Origin: an uncultured Oscillospiraceae bacterium
GTDB taxonomy: Bacteria > Bacillota > Clostridia > Oscillospirales > Acutalibacteraceae
Assembly: GCA_900544715.1 (NCBI GenBank)
Contig: UQWL01000001.1
Location: 1-64,000, forward strand
Reading direction: 5' to 3'
Length of the DNA: 64,000 nucleotides
Position 1 is the first letter of the stretch. Each line of letters starts with the position of its first letter. This document shows, one piece after another, positions 52,424 through 62,201 of this stretch. The notes under the pieces were generated by a model, which had not been told where the DNA came from, searched no databases, and saw only the letters and a program-made list of their open reading frames with translations. The translations under genes were made by a program, and so were the position numbers.

Positions 52424-55400
52424 ATGAAAAAAGCACTGCGGTTTATTTCAATGGCGCTGGCAATTTTATTAATTGCCGAAATTCTGCCCGCACAGGCCAT
52501 TGCGGATGGCTTTCAGCAGCAAACACGGGCACAGGCAGAGCAAGTGCAGCAACCCGGCAATTCGGAGCAAGCGGGGATCCTGTTTGAAGATGTAGAACAG
52601 CGAAGCGCGTTTGCCAAAATCTTCAAGAGAACGGATGGGACATATACCGCCCTTCTTTCAGCAGATCCCATCCATTTTTTAGAGGATGGAGAATGGAAAG
52701 AAATCGACAATACGCTGGAGGAAAAAACAGCGGGCGGAGAAACCGTTGTAGAAAATAAAGAGAACTATTTTCAGGCAAAGTTTCCGGAATCTCTTTCGGA
52801 CAATCAGCAGGTTCAAATTTCCAATCAAGGGTACACGCTTTCTTTTTCGATGCTAACGCCAATGAAGAAATCAGCTCGGGCGCAGATTCAAGCAGAAAAT
52901 AAAGCAGATAAGGCGCTCTTAGAAAATGCATCTCAGGCGCAGAAGCGGGCAAATCTCGCCAAGAGACAATCCACCGTGACCTATGAGAATGCGCAAGCTG
53001 ATGTGGATATTGAATATTCCGTGCTGCCTCAATCTGTGAAAGAAAACATTATTCTGAACAAAAAGCCATCCAAAGGGGTAATTTACCAATATATTATTCA
53101 CGCGCCGAAATTGCGTGCCAGTCTCGCCAAGGATAAAAGCGTTGCATTCACCGACGAAAATGAAAATTCTGTTTTTACGCTTCCGGCACCCTATATGTAT
53201 GATGCAAACGGCATGCGTTCTGATGCGATCCAGGTGACTTTGGCCAACCGGGAGGGTGGTTATCTGCTCACCTATTCTCCCTCTACAGAATGGCTGCGCG
53301 CAAATGAGAGGGTTTATCCAGTCGTCTTGGATCCTGTCGTTGAGGCTGAAACTTCACTGGTAGCTTCTGAGGGAGAGGAAACTGAAACACCGGATGAAGA
53401 TACCTATACAATCTCATCCGCGCCAACGGGGAATTACCAGTATGATACTGAATTAAAGATTAAGGGCGGCGGCACGATCGCGCGTGCATTCTTGTTTCCG
53501 CAAAGCCAACATGCTTTCAGCAGTGGGATTAGTTCTGCCCGGCTAAACTTATATGGAAAGAATTTGGGGAGCAGTGCGGCGAAACTTGCGGTGTATGGAA
53601 CCACGCAGTCATGGGATCCGGCAGCGGTCACCCACAACGCACAGCCTTCTTATTATTCGGCTCCAATCGATTATGTAACGGTTAACGCATCAGATGCGTT
53701 GCAGCAGATCGTTCTTGATGTTACCAAATATTTTGCGCCAAGCGGCTCCGGCATTGCCTATTATGGCCTGCTTCTGAAGGCGCTGGATGAGTCGGTTAAC
53801 ACAGATTTAAGCATACTGTCTTCCAATCATCAGGAGAACAGCAATTATCGTCCAACCGTCGAAATTGATTATGCCGGGAATCAGGGCATTGACGACCGGT
53901 ATGACTACCATACGCAGTCGGTCGGCAGGGCCGGTACAATGTATGTCAACGATTTTTCCAGCAATATCTGCATTGAACGGGAAGATATCGGTTTGGGCGG
54001 AAATGTGATGCCGGTACAGATCAAAGACTACTGCAATTTTATAAGTATCGTTCCGATCCAGCTTCTCCTGGGTTCCTCCTGGAATATGAATTATAATCAG
54101 AGCATTCATTATGTGAGCGACAGTGCAGACGGAAAGCCGCGGATTTCCTATAAAAATGGCCAAGGCAGGCAAATCAGCTATATTGCCTCCACAGAGGAAA
54201 ACGAAGCGCATACCAAGGTGAAATGGATCGAAGAAACCACAAATTATGTTGGGGATACGGGCACGGTTCTCTGGATGCCGAAATCTGTTACCTCTAATTA
54301 TGGTGCGCATTATGCGGAAATGGAGATCGCGGATACAGAAAACCACATATTGCACTTCAATACCAATGGCTATATGGTCAAAATGGCCGATGCAAGTCTC
54401 CCATCCAACTACATATCGATCGTATATAACGGGGGCTATATTGAAAAATTGATTGATGGTGTGGGCCGGGAATACCGCTTTGCCTATACGGATGCAACCA
54501 GTATTTTGACAAACAAGCAATTGAAATCCATCCAGTGCTTTGATGCGGACGGCAATGCGATCACCGTGCAGGATGGCGCAGGCAATAGCGTACCCTATCA
54601 GATTACCTACCAAAACAACAGTAATTTATTTGGTTCCGTACTCAAGAGCGTGACCTATCCGGATGGTAAAACGGTAAAATACGATTATGGATTCGGCATG
54701 ACGCTCACCGATATCGATAATAACCAGATGGAAGCGCAGTTCGATAACCAGGGCAAGCTGCGCATTATTGAGCGGGCATATCAGTCCGACGGGAGCTATG
54801 CGGATGGCGCATGGCTGGATATGACCTATGACGGCATGTTCCAGCGCCGTTTTACGGACAGCCTCGGCAATGTGGAAATCAAGCAGTTCGATGAATATGG
54901 CCGGACGGTCTGCTCCATGGATGGCGAAACAGGCGATTATGTATATGCCACCTACAAGACGGAAGAAATAGAAGGCAAAAAGCACAATATCCTTTCTAAC
55001 GTATCCGAGACGCAGCCGACCAGTATGAACTATATCAAAAATAACAGCTTTGAAGTGAACGCCTATAACTGGTCAGTCTACTCTAACGACAATACGCATG
55101 TCCGTTTCCGCAGTGGGCTTTATGCTCAGGCGGGCGCTTATTGCTACCGCGTTGCGCGGGATACGACAGGCACCGTGTGCTTATATCAGGATTATCCGAA
55201 TATTCAGGCGGGTGAAACCTATACCCTTTCCGCTTGGGTGAATCTCCCGCAGGCCATCACGGGAGACGGCGCGCGCGTTTGCCTACAGGCATGGAACGGC
55301 AGCACCTGGCTCAAGGAAACCTCCAGTGCCAAGGTGAAAGATACAAAAGGGAAATGGGTGCGGCTGGAGACGACACTGACGGTTCCCGTAAACGCAACAA

Positions 55401-58400
55401 AGCTGCGCTGCCACGTCCGCATGGATAATTCCGCCGGCGCGATTTATGCAGATGCGTATCAGCTCGAAAAAACGGATAAAGCCGCTGCTTATAACTATGT
55501 GGAAAATCCGGACTTTACCTTTGGGGCAGAATCCTGGCAGGTCATCCCCACAGGCGCGGTGGCTGCTGACACAAATAACAACCAGCGTGCAAGCACACTC
55601 GATAACAGCGTTTATCGCCATACCGGTTCCATTACCACGCAGCCCTGCCTGATCCAGCGCGTTTTCATTAACGGCAAGGCTGGCGATACGTTCCGATTTG
55701 GCGCATGGGCAAAGGTAACGGACGGCCTGCCGCTGGCTTCGGGCAGAAGCTGTGCGTTCCGCGTACAGACGGATGACGGCGAAGGGAACGATATTGAAAC
55801 ACTTGGCCGGATCGATTACAATACGAATACGCAAAATTGGCAGTATATGCAGAAGTCATTTACGCTGGATCAGGATACCGCCTTTGTGGATCTCTATCTC
55901 TCCTATGACCGTCAGATGGGCTCCGTGATGTATGATGGCGTCCAACTTTATAAAGAGGAAGCGCAGGCCGAATCCTCCGACAGCGGCTCTGGCACAGAGG
56001 AGGCGCACTGCACCTGCGAGGGCTGCGAGGAGGCGGATTGCTCCTGCCGCTGCGCGAGCAAGGATGCTTGCACCTGCGTACAGTGCAAGCGCGGCACAAA
56101 AGAGACAAAAGATGCGAAGGGCAATGTGACTGTTTCCACACAGACGGATGGCACGAAAAGCATGGAAACCCGCAATACCTACACCGCCTCCGGCAACTAT
56201 TTGGCCAGCACGACGAATTCCGCAGGCGATACGGTATCCTATGGCTATAACGAGAAGAACGGCCAGCTCGACAGCCAGACGGACGGCAACGGCAATACCG
56301 TGCAATATTCCTACAACGCTATGCAGGCGCTGACCAAGGTGTCGCAGCAGGTCGGTTCCAAAACCATGTCCACCGCCTATGGGTATACCAACGACAGGCT
56401 TTCGAGCGTGACGCACAATGGATTTTCCTACAATTTTACCTACGATAGCTGGGGCAATCAGACCGGCGTAAAGGTTGGCAGCCAAAGCCTCGTCACCTAT
56501 TCCTACGGCACAGGCACAAACCATAACAAGCTCAACAGCATCACCTATGGCAACGGCCAGGCCATCACCTATCAATACGACGCCAAGCAGAATATCACCG
56601 GCATCAAGTATAGCGGGGATAGCGCCTGGCGCTTCACCTACACCTATGACCGGCAGGGCAACGTAAAAACGGCCACCGACAATATTGCCGGGACAAAGGC
56701 GACGCTGGACGGCGACCGCATGGAGGTGCGCAAGCTCTCCGATAACAGCCTTGTCTACTCCAGCGTTACAGCAGAGGACGGAAGCGTAACGGAAACCGCC
56801 TTTGGCAAGACCTATACCAGAAAAACAAACGGCGACAGCTATACGCAGACCAGCGGCCAGACTGTGAAATCCGGCACGATCACAAGCCCTGGAACCGCCA
56901 CTGCCCTCTCGGAAAAGACGGATTATTTCGGCCGCACGCTGGAAAAGAGCGTGCTTGCGAAAAACGGCACGGCGGTGACAGGCGGCGTCAGCACGAGCTA
57001 TGAATACAAGTCCGCCTCCGCCGCGCAAACGAGCGACCGCGTGAATATCCTGCGCAACGCGATCAAAACCGGCGCGAACACGTCTGCAACCAAGGATTTT
57101 TCCTACACCTATGATGGCAACGGCAATCTCAAAACTGTGCAGCAGGTCAATAACGACGGCGGCTCCACACTGCTGTATACCTATCACTATGATGCGGCGA
57201 ACCAGCTTACGCGCGTGGATGATAAGGTGCAGGATCTAACGGTGGTGTATGCATATAACGAAGGCGGCAACCTCGTCAGCCGGACAAATTACAAATACAC
57301 AACGGGAACGCCGCTGCTCTTAAAGCGGACGTGGCTGTATTCGTATGACAGCACGTGGAAGGATCAGCTTGCGTATTACGACGCAAAGCGAATTCAGTAT
57401 GATACTGTTGGCAACCCGACGAGCTACAATGGCTGGGCATTCTCATGGGAAGCCGGGCGGCAGCTCGCCTCAATGAGCAAGAGCGGAACGGACGTTGCTT
57501 ACCAGTACAACGCGGACGGCCTGCGCACGAAAAAGACGGTCACGCAAAGCGGCGCGTCAACCGTGTATGAATACCTCTGGAACGAATCGAAGCTTGTCGG
57601 GCAGAAGGTTGGAAACGATGCGGTCAGAATTCTCTACGATGCAAACGACGAGCCAGTAGGCTTCACGGTCAATGACAGCGCAAGCTATTTCTATGTGAAA
57701 AATTTGCAGGGCGACGTGCTCGCCATCGTTGACAAAACGGGAGCGGAGAAGGTATCCTATGTGTACGACGCATACGGCCAGATCGTGTCCATGACGGGCG
57801 ACGCAACGCTTCAGAAGCTGAACCCCTGCACGTACCGCGGGTATTATTACGATGCGGAGACGGGGCTGTATTATCTCCAGTCGCGGTATTACAACCCGGA
57901 GTGGGGCAGGTTTATCAATGCGGATATTATTGAAATTTTGCATTTGTCAAAAGAAGAGCCCGTAAACGCAAATCTTTTCTCCTACTGTAATAGCAATCCA
58001 GTACTTCTGAGCGATCATGAGGGGCATTTTGCATTATCAGGATTAGTAGGCACATTAGCTTTTATCGCACTAATTTATGTAGTAGCATACGCCACATTTG
58101 CGGCCGGAGTAGCAGCTACATCTGTATTAACTAGGGCTCCTAGAATTAGTATGCCAAGAACATCAACTCCTTCCGTTACTATACTACGTTTATTAGTATC
58201 TTTTGCGACTATTACGTATGTTACGGCAAAAACTAAAGTAAAACGAAAAATAAGAGAATTTAACTACCAGTATTTTGAGGCCGAATTAATCAACCGTAAA
58301 GTAATTATCGGAAAAGGAATAAGTTTCTCACAGGCTAAGCGAAGAGTAGATTCGGAACGAAATGTAATGTGTATTAAAAAAAGTGCTGCATTTGCTCTTG

Positions 58401-58510
58401 CAAAACAGTACCGTAAAAGTGTTGGCCCGGAAAGAAGTGGAGGAGAGGGGTTTTTCTGGCATTATCATAAAAACAGAGGTTCTAAGGCTCATATCTGGTA
58501 CGTTATATAG
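52424..58510 (+). CDS. WapA/Rhs-type secreted polymorphic toxin
   Basis: A 2028-residue exported toxin. Signal peptide (residues 1-28, ending AIADG); WapA-like N-terminal part with FLEDGEWKEIDNTL; a DNRLRE-type beta domain at about 300-480; two jelly-roll carbohydrate-binding-like domains at about 865-1190; a nine-cysteine segment at about 1196-1221; YD/RHS repeats to about 1700; and the Rhs core ending YYNPEWGRFINAD at residue 1834. The core forms the shell enclosing the toxin. The last 190 residues are AT-rich and unrelated: hydrophobic segments, then a soluble domain with EGFFWHYHKNRG and a final HIWY, in which the histidines are candidate nuclease residues; its family is not assigned. The next gene is the probable immunity partner. 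Confidence 0.9.
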   Translation: MKKALRFISMALAILLIAEILPAQAIADGFQQQTRAQAEQVQQPGNSEQAGILFEDVEQRSAFAKIFKRTDGTYTALLSADPIHFLEDGEWKEIDNTLEEKTAGGETVVENKENYFQAKFPESLSDNQQVQISNQGYTLSFSMLTPMKKSARAQIQAENKADKALLENASQAQKRANLAKRQSTVTYENAQADVDIEYSVLPQSVKENIILNKKPSKGVIYQYIIHAPKLRASLAKDKSVAFTDENENSVFTLPAPYMYDANGMRSDAIQVTLANREGGYLLTYSPSTEWLRANERVYPVVLDPVVEAETSLVASEGEETETPDEDTYTISSAPTGNYQYDTELKIKGGGTIARAFLFPQSQHAFSSGISSARLNLYGKNLGSSAAKLAVYGTTQSWDPAAVTHNAQPSYYSAPIDYVTVNASDALQQIVLDVTKYFAPSGSGIAYYGLLLKALDESVNTDLSILSSNHQENSNYRPTVEIDYAGNQGIDDRYDYHTQSVGRAGTMYVNDFSSNICIEREDIGLGGNVMPVQIKDYCNFISIVPIQLLLGSSWNMNYNQSIHYVSDSADGKPRISYKNGQGRQISYIASTEENEAHTKVKWIEETTNYVGDTGTVLWMPKSVTSNYGAHYAEMEIADTENHILHFNTNGYMVKMADASLPSNYISIVYNGGYIEKLIDGVGREYRFAYTDATSILTNKQLKSIQCFDADGNAITVQDGAGNSVPYQITYQNNSNLFGSVLKSVTYPDGKTVKYDYGFGMTLTDIDNNQMEAQFDNQGKLRIIERAYQSDGSYADGAWLDMTYDGMFQRRFTDSLGNVEIKQFDEYGRTVCSMDGETGDYVYATYKTEEIEGKKHNILSNVSETQPTSMNYIKNNSFEVNAYNWSVYSNDNTHVRFRSGLYAQAGAYCYRVARDTTGTVCLYQDYPNIQAGETYTLSAWVNLPQAITGDGARVCLQAWNGSTWLKETSSAKVKDTKGKWVRLETTLTVPVNATKLRCHVRMDNSAGAIYADAYQLEKTDKAAAYNYVENPDFTFGAESWQVIPTGAVAADTNNNQRASTLDNSVYRHTGSITTQPCLIQRVFINGKAGDTFRFGAWAKVTDGLPLASGRSCAFRVQTDDGEGNDIETLGRIDYNTNTQNWQYMQKSFTLDQDTAFVDLYLSYDRQMGSVMYDGVQLYKEEAQAESSDSGSGTEEAHCTCEGCEEADCSCRCASKDACTCVQCKRGTKETKDAKGNVTVSTQTDGTKSMETRNTYTASGNYLASTTNSAGDTVSYGYNEKNGQLDSQTDGNGNTVQYSYNAMQALTKVSQQVGSKTMSTAYGYTNDRLSSVTHNGFSYNFTYDSWGNQTGVKVGSQSLVTYSYGTGTNHNKLNSITYGNGQAITYQYDAKQNITGIKYSGDSAWRFTYTYDRQGNVKTATDNIAGTKATLDGDRMEVRKLSDNSLVYSSVTAEDGSVTETAFGKTYTRKTNGDSYTQTSGQTVKSGTITSPGTATALSEKTDYFGRTLEKSVLAKNGTAVTGGVSTSYEYKSASAAQTSDRVNILRNAIKTGANTSATKDFSYTYDGNGNLKTVQQVNNDGGSTLLYTYHYDAANQLTRVDDKVQDLTVVYAYNEGGNLVSRTNYKYTTGTPLLLKRTWLYSYDSTWKDQLAYYDAKRIQYDTVGNPTSYNGWAFSWEAGRQLASMSKSGTDVAYQYNADGLRTKKTVTQSGASTVYEYLWNESKLVGQKVGNDAVRILYDANDEPVGFTVNDSASYFYVKNLQGDVLAIVDKTGAEKVSYVYDAYGQIVSMTGDATLQKLNPCTYRGYYYDAETGLYYLQSRYYNPEWGRFINADIIEILHLSKEEPVNANLFSYCNSNPVLLSDHEGHFALSGLVGTLAFIALIYVVAYATFAAGVAATSVLTRAPRISMPRTSTPSVTILRLLVSFATITYVTAKTKVKRKIREFNYQYFEAELINRKVIIGKGISFSQAKRRVDSERNVMCIKKSAAFALAKQYRKSVGPERSGGEGFFWHYHKNRGSKAHIWYVI
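57613..57925 (+). repeat. Rhs core repeat, master copy
   Basis: This 313-bp segment of the toxin gene recurs without gaps at 60763-61075 (offset 3150; after 57665 I count only two mismatches) and its last 225 bp at 59136-59360 (offset 1435, more diverged). In all three copies DNA identity stops at the same GCGGAT. Confidence 0.95.
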
Positions 58511-58525
58511 AATGGAGGAGATAAA

Positions 58526-59038
58526 TTGAAAGAGATAGTTGGTTCCTTTTCAGGAAATAATTATAAGACTTTTATTCAATATGCTTTCCAAAAATCAAAA
58601 GCATTCATGTTTGTAGTGTGTAAATATGATGGCAACTCAAGCTTCAATCAAAAAGTAAAACCTTTAGTTAGAAATCTATCCCCTTATGAAATCAAAAAGA
58701 GAAAAGACAAAAGATGGCCTGGCGTTATAACTCAAGATAAGAGAACGTATATACTGCATTTTTATAAATGTTGCTCCGAAACAGAAGATATTCTGCTTGC
58801 TTCAGCAAATGATTTATATGATTGGAATTACCCATGCTTTCCCGAAGACTTGAGCTTTTACAGAGCAAACGGCCTTTGTTGGTTTTATTCTATTACACAT
58901 GAGCAGTGTGCCTTTCTAGAGAGCGAGGAGCCTGATGATATTAGGTTTATGAAAAAAAATCTAGGACTAGAGATACGAGATATTGATTCTCTATCCTTGG
59001 AGGATGAATTAGCACAGCCTTTTATTGAAAGGCTGTAG
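58526..59038 (+). CDS. Probable immunity protein for the WapA/Rhs toxin
   Basis: A 170-residue cytoplasmic protein, acidic, without signal peptide and without recognised family. TTG start at 58526, five bases after GGAGGAG, 15 bp after the toxin gene. Its place directly behind a polymorphic toxin C-terminus and its low GC content match the immunity gene rule for WapA and Rhs systems. It presumably binds and blocks the C-terminal domain of the preceding protein. Confidence 0.7.
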   Translation: MKEIVGSFSGNNYKTFIQYAFQKSKAFMFVVCKYDGNSSFNQKVKPLVRNLSPYEIKKRKDKRWPGVITQDKRTYILHFYKCCSETEDILLASANDLYDWNYPCFPEDLSFYRANGLCWFYSITHEQCAFLESEEPDDIRFMKKNLGLEIRDIDSLSLEDELAQPFIERL

Positions 59039-59074
59039 TGTCTATGTCCTTAGATCAATGCATTTATAATCGAG

Positions 59075-59118
59075 GCGCTTCTCATGGTAATTTAGCAATG
59101 GGAAGCGCTAGTTTTATG
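59075..59118 (+). terminator. Cassette-end hairpin 1
   Basis: GCGCTTCTCAT (59075-59085) pairs with ATGGGAAGCGC (59098-59108), with one G-U, followed by TAGTTTTAT. Related hairpins close the other two immunity genes. Confidence 0.7.
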
Positions 59119-59135
59119 CATTAGACTTTAGAAGA

Positions 59136-59360
59136 AATACGCAGAAAGATGTGCTGTCTATCGTTGACAAAATGGGAGCGGAGAAGGTATCCTATGTGTA
59201 CGACGCATACGGCCAGATCGTCTCTGTGTCCGGCGACGCAACGCTCCAGAAGCTGAACCCCTGCACATACCGTGGGTATTACTACGACGCGGAAACGGGG
59301 CTGTATTATCTTCAGTCGCGGTATTACAACCCGGAGTGGGGCAGGTTTATCAATGCGGAT
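59136..59360 (+). repeat. Rhs core repeat, orphan copy 1
   Basis: 225 bp colinear with 57701-57925 of the master gene, ending at the shared GCGGAT. It supplies a recombination arm and no complete protein start. Confidence 0.93.
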
Positions 59361-60020
59361 AAAACAGAAGTTCTTAATATTACAAACAATGTAAAACAAG
59401 CGAATTTATATATATATGCGGAAAATAATCCAATTAATTATATTGATAGCTCGGGTGATTTTGGCACTCCTCTTCAATGGGCGATGGCGGTTATTGGGGG
59501 AATAGCTGGTTGGTTTTTTGGAGATTATGTTGCAAAGTGGTTTGGCTATCGTTCGGGTTGGAAATATTGGACAATACGTAGTGGGGTTGCTGTAGGCGGA
59601 GCTGTGATTTTTTGGTTTGCAGGTACGGCGCTTCTAAAAGTTGCTACGAGGTTTCTACTTTCAAATCCAAAAGTAGCGGCTCGTATGCCCCGGTATCTTT
59701 TATGGTTTTTAGGTATGGGTAGTAGTTCAGGCTCAATCGCAAATCAACTATATGCTAAATATGCCGCACATATTTTTTCTAAAGATCATATTAGCAAAGG
59801 AATTCTAAAATTAGGTAGTTCGCGGAGAGATATTTTTAACAAAATTTTCAGAGTTATGAGTTCAAAGATAGCACAAGCTCGAAATGGGAGTAATGAAATA
59901 CGTGCAGTGATTAAAGGATATAAGGTAACTATAAGGTTTTATTTTAAAGATGGTACCATCCGCAGTGTAGATGCCTTCATCGGATGGGGAAGTCGCGTGC
60001 TTGGAAAACTATTAAAATAA
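59136..60020 (+). CDS. Orphan Rhs core fragment with second toxin C-terminus
   Basis: The frame joins about 75 codons of Rhs core to a new C-terminal region; the first usable codon is a GTG at 59151, but there is no signal peptide, promoter or ribosome-binding site, so it is probably a silent cassette. After FINAD come NLYIYAENNPINYIDSSG, two hydrophobic segments, and a soluble domain of about 100 residues containing HIFSKDHISKGILKLG, IRFYFKDGTIRS and WGSR. That pattern resembles C-termini of some Gram-positive polymorphic toxins, but I cannot name the type. Recombination with the master gene would swap this toxin onto the full-length protein. Confidence 0.75.
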   Translation, partial: NTQKDVLSIVDKMGAEKVSYVYDAYGQIVSVSGDATLQKLNPCTYRGYYYDAETGLYYLQSRYYNPEWGRFINADKTEVLNITNNVKQANLYIYAENNPINYIDSSGDFGTPLQWAMAVIGGIAGWFFGDYVAKWFGYRSGWKYWTIRSGVAVGGAVIFWFAGTALLKVATRFLLSNPKVAARMPRYLLWFLGMGSSSGSIANQLYAKYAAHIFSKDHISKGILKLGSSRRDIFNKIFRVMSSKIAQARNGSNEIRAVIKGYKVTIRFYFKDGTIRSVDAFIGWGSRVLGKLLK

Positions 60021-60041
60021 TATATTTTGGGGGATGCAGAA

Positions 60042-60650
60042 TTGAAACTAATAGAAAAAAATGAATCAATAGATCTTTACAATATGCAAAAAGTTCTATT
60101 AGACAGAATTAAGCACTCATTTAACATACAAGATATTATTAGATTGGCATTATTACAGACATTGGCACCAATTGGAGACTATTTTAGTGCAGTAGAAATA
60201 TTACACAAGTATTTAGGTCAGGATAAAAGCTATCGTTTAGAGATAATTGGTGCATATTTAACATCTTTGTGGATTGACAACAAAAATGAATTTGTTTCAT
60301 ATTTGTTACAAGATGTAGATAAAACCAATAATCAAATTCAATCGCTTATTTATTTTTTAAAAGCTCTTGATCTATATTATAAGGGAGAGAATGATCCTAA
60401 AGAATACTTGAAAAAATCTATACAGCTCTGCGACAAGTATGTGAACAATATAAAACTATATGCTGAATATGTAGACGATCAAGATTATAAGTTGATTTTA
60501 TATCAAAAGGCAGAGGAAAATATAAAGGAGGTGAAAAGCATAAAAGAGATTGAACGGGAAGATGCTTGGCGTTTTATTGACCCACAAGAATTTATAGATG
60601 AATTTATTACTGGAGTGATTGCGAATGAAGGTGAACATTTTAAATCCTGA
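60042..60650 (+). CDS. Probable immunity protein of orphan cassette 1
   Basis: A 202-residue helical, cytoplasmic protein without recognised family. I start it at the TTG at 60042, eight bases after TTTTGGGGG, in preference to the in-frame TTG at 60027, which overlaps that site. It begins 21 bp after the orphan toxin and has the same low GC content, as expected for its cognate immunity gene. It is unrelated to the other two immunity proteins here. Confidence 0.65.
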   Translation: MKLIEKNESIDLYNMQKVLLDRIKHSFNIQDIIRLALLQTLAPIGDYFSAVEILHKYLGQDKSYRLEIIGAYLTSLWIDNKNEFVSYLLQDVDKTNNQIQSLIYFLKALDLYYKGENDPKEYLKKSIQLCDKYVNNIKLYAEYVDDQDYKLILYQKAEENIKEVKSIKEIEREDAWRFIDPQEFIDEFITGVIANEGEHFKS

Positions 60651-60700
60651 ATAAAAAGTACCCTCTTAATTTGCTAATATATAAATACATATTAAAACAA

Positions 60701-60736
60701 GGCGCTTCTCATGACTATTTAAGTATGAGAAGCGTC
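60701..60736 (+). terminator. Cassette-end hairpin 2
   Basis: GGCGCTTCTCAT (60701-60712) pairs with ATGAGAAGCGTC (60725-60736), 12 bp with one G-U. Its left arm repeats hairpin 1 almost exactly. There is only a weak T-tract, so a termination role is less sure than the conservation. Confidence 0.6.
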
Positions 60737-60762
60737 AGTTATTATACTTTGTCAAAGGCCAA

Positions 60763-61075
60763 AAATGACACGGTCAGAATCCTGTACGACGCAAACGACG
60801 AGCCGGTAGGCTTCACGGTTAATGACAGCGCAAGCTATTTCTATGTGAAAAATTTGCAGGGCGACGTGCTCGCCATCGTTGACAAAACGGGAGCGGAGAA
60901 GGTATCCTATGTGTACGACGCATACGGCCAGATCGTGTCCATGACGGGCGACGCAACGCTTCAGAAGCTGAACCCCTGCACGTACCGCGGGTATTATTAC
61001 GATGCGGAGACGGGGCTGTATTATCTCCAGTCGCGGTATTATAACCCGGAGTGGGGCAGGTTTATCAATGCGGAT
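60763..61075 (+). repeat. Rhs core repeat, orphan copy 2
   Basis: 313 bp colinear with 57613-57925, nearly identical, ending at the shared GCGGAT. Confidence 0.95.
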
Positions 61076-61684
61076 GTTGCGGAAGTGCTGAATATTTCTC
61101 AAGAGAACCCAGTAAGCGCAAATTTATTTGCCTATTGTAAAAACAATCCCGTCAATATGGTGGATCAGTCTGGGACAATTGCCGCTAATGTAATAGGCGC
61201 TGTTATTGGTGGTGTCATTGGAGCGGTTGGCGGTTACTTCCTGACGAGATGGCTTGCGGATCGTATTGGGTTAAGAGGATGGAAAAGAAACACATTCATT
61301 TGGGGCTTGTCTGCTATAATTACGGCTTCCGCTGCGACAATCGGCTATTTTGTCGGCCCATATGTTGCAAGAGCATGGAACTGGTTCAGCGCCAAAATGG
61401 CAGGCATGCTGCGATTAAGCTATAAGAGTGTTGCAAAAATCAGCACATTTAAAATGAACAAACACATCAATGTGTCAAAACACTTGTGGAATAAAGTGCT
61501 TCCAAAGGTAACAACGGCCAATATAACAAATCTTATTAATCAGGCAATTAGAAAAGGAGAATGGCGAATGGATAACAAAGGGGTTGTTCATATAATATGG
61601 AGATATAGAGGGAAAATCATTGAGGTAACAGGATATCTAAAGGACAAAGTATTTAATGTAGGAAATGCGTGGGTGAGAAAATGA
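60763..61684 (+). CDS. Orphan Rhs core fragment with third toxin C-terminus
   Basis: About 104 codons of Rhs core (from VRILYDANDEP) joined to a third C-terminal region. The frame is open from 60671, but those codons cross hairpin 2 and are not conserved; no start signal or signal peptide is seen, so it is probably a silent donor cassette. After FINAD come NLFAYCKNNPVNMVDQSG, a glycine-zipper hydrophobic segment (AVIGGVIGAVGGY), a second hydrophobic helix, and a C-terminal domain of about 75 residues with HLWNKV, WRYRGKIIEVTGYL and a closing NAWV. The toxin family is not assigned. Its stop overlaps the next start. Confidence 0.75.
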
Positions 61685-62127
61685 AATCATTAGATAAGAT
61701 GATAAAAGAAAGATTGTATGCTGAAGTATACGAGGTTTTAGCAACGGATAACTTTGTCTACTCATATGAAAATTTGCAAAAAGCCTTTCCAAAAGCTGAT
61801 TCCATGCAATACTATTGTTTTTTAATGTATTCCATTTCTAAAGAAGAAACACCGGAAAAACATCTAGCTGTTTGTAATTTGCTTGCATTTGGTGAACCAT
61901 TATTAGATGATATTTATACATTGATTAATTGGCATATCAATCGCACTCTTTCTCTTTTTCCCGCATTTACACCAATAAAGTCGTTTGCAGTCTATATATT
62001 TTTTCACTGTCCCGACTCTCCTATAAGCGAAGGATTACTTTATGAATATGCATTATCCGTGTTACAGGAGAATCCCGACGATTCACTTTCAAAAGAGCTA
62101 ATTGATGAGTTTGAAAGCAAAAAATGA
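61681..62127 (+). CDS. Probable immunity protein of orphan cassette 2
   Basis: A 148-residue helical, cytoplasmic protein without recognised family. The ATG at 61681 overlaps the orphan toxin stop (ATGA), with GGGTGAG upstream, so the pair would be translationally coupled if ever expressed. Low GC content as in its partner. Confidence 0.65.
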   Translation: MKSLDKMIKERLYAEVYEVLATDNFVYSYENLQKAFPKADSMQYYCFLMYSISKEETPEKHLAVCNLLAFGEPLLDDIYTLINWHINRTLSLFPAFTPIKSFAVYIFFHCPDSPISEGLLYEYALSVLQENPDDSLSKELIDEFESKK

Positions 62128-62158
62128 AAAGATGTTAAATTCTAACTAAATACTTAAG

Positions 62159-62201
62159 AAGCAAGCGCTTCCTGCGGCATTAGCTCCGGGAAGCGCAAGC
62201 T
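62159..62201 (+). terminator. Cassette-end hairpin 3
   Basis: AAGC-AA-GCGCTTCC (62159-62172) pairs with GGAAGCGC-AA-GCTT (62189-62202). The GCGCTTC core is the same as in hairpins 1 and 2, and TTTATC follows. It lies 32 bp after the last immunity gene. Confidence 0.65.
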
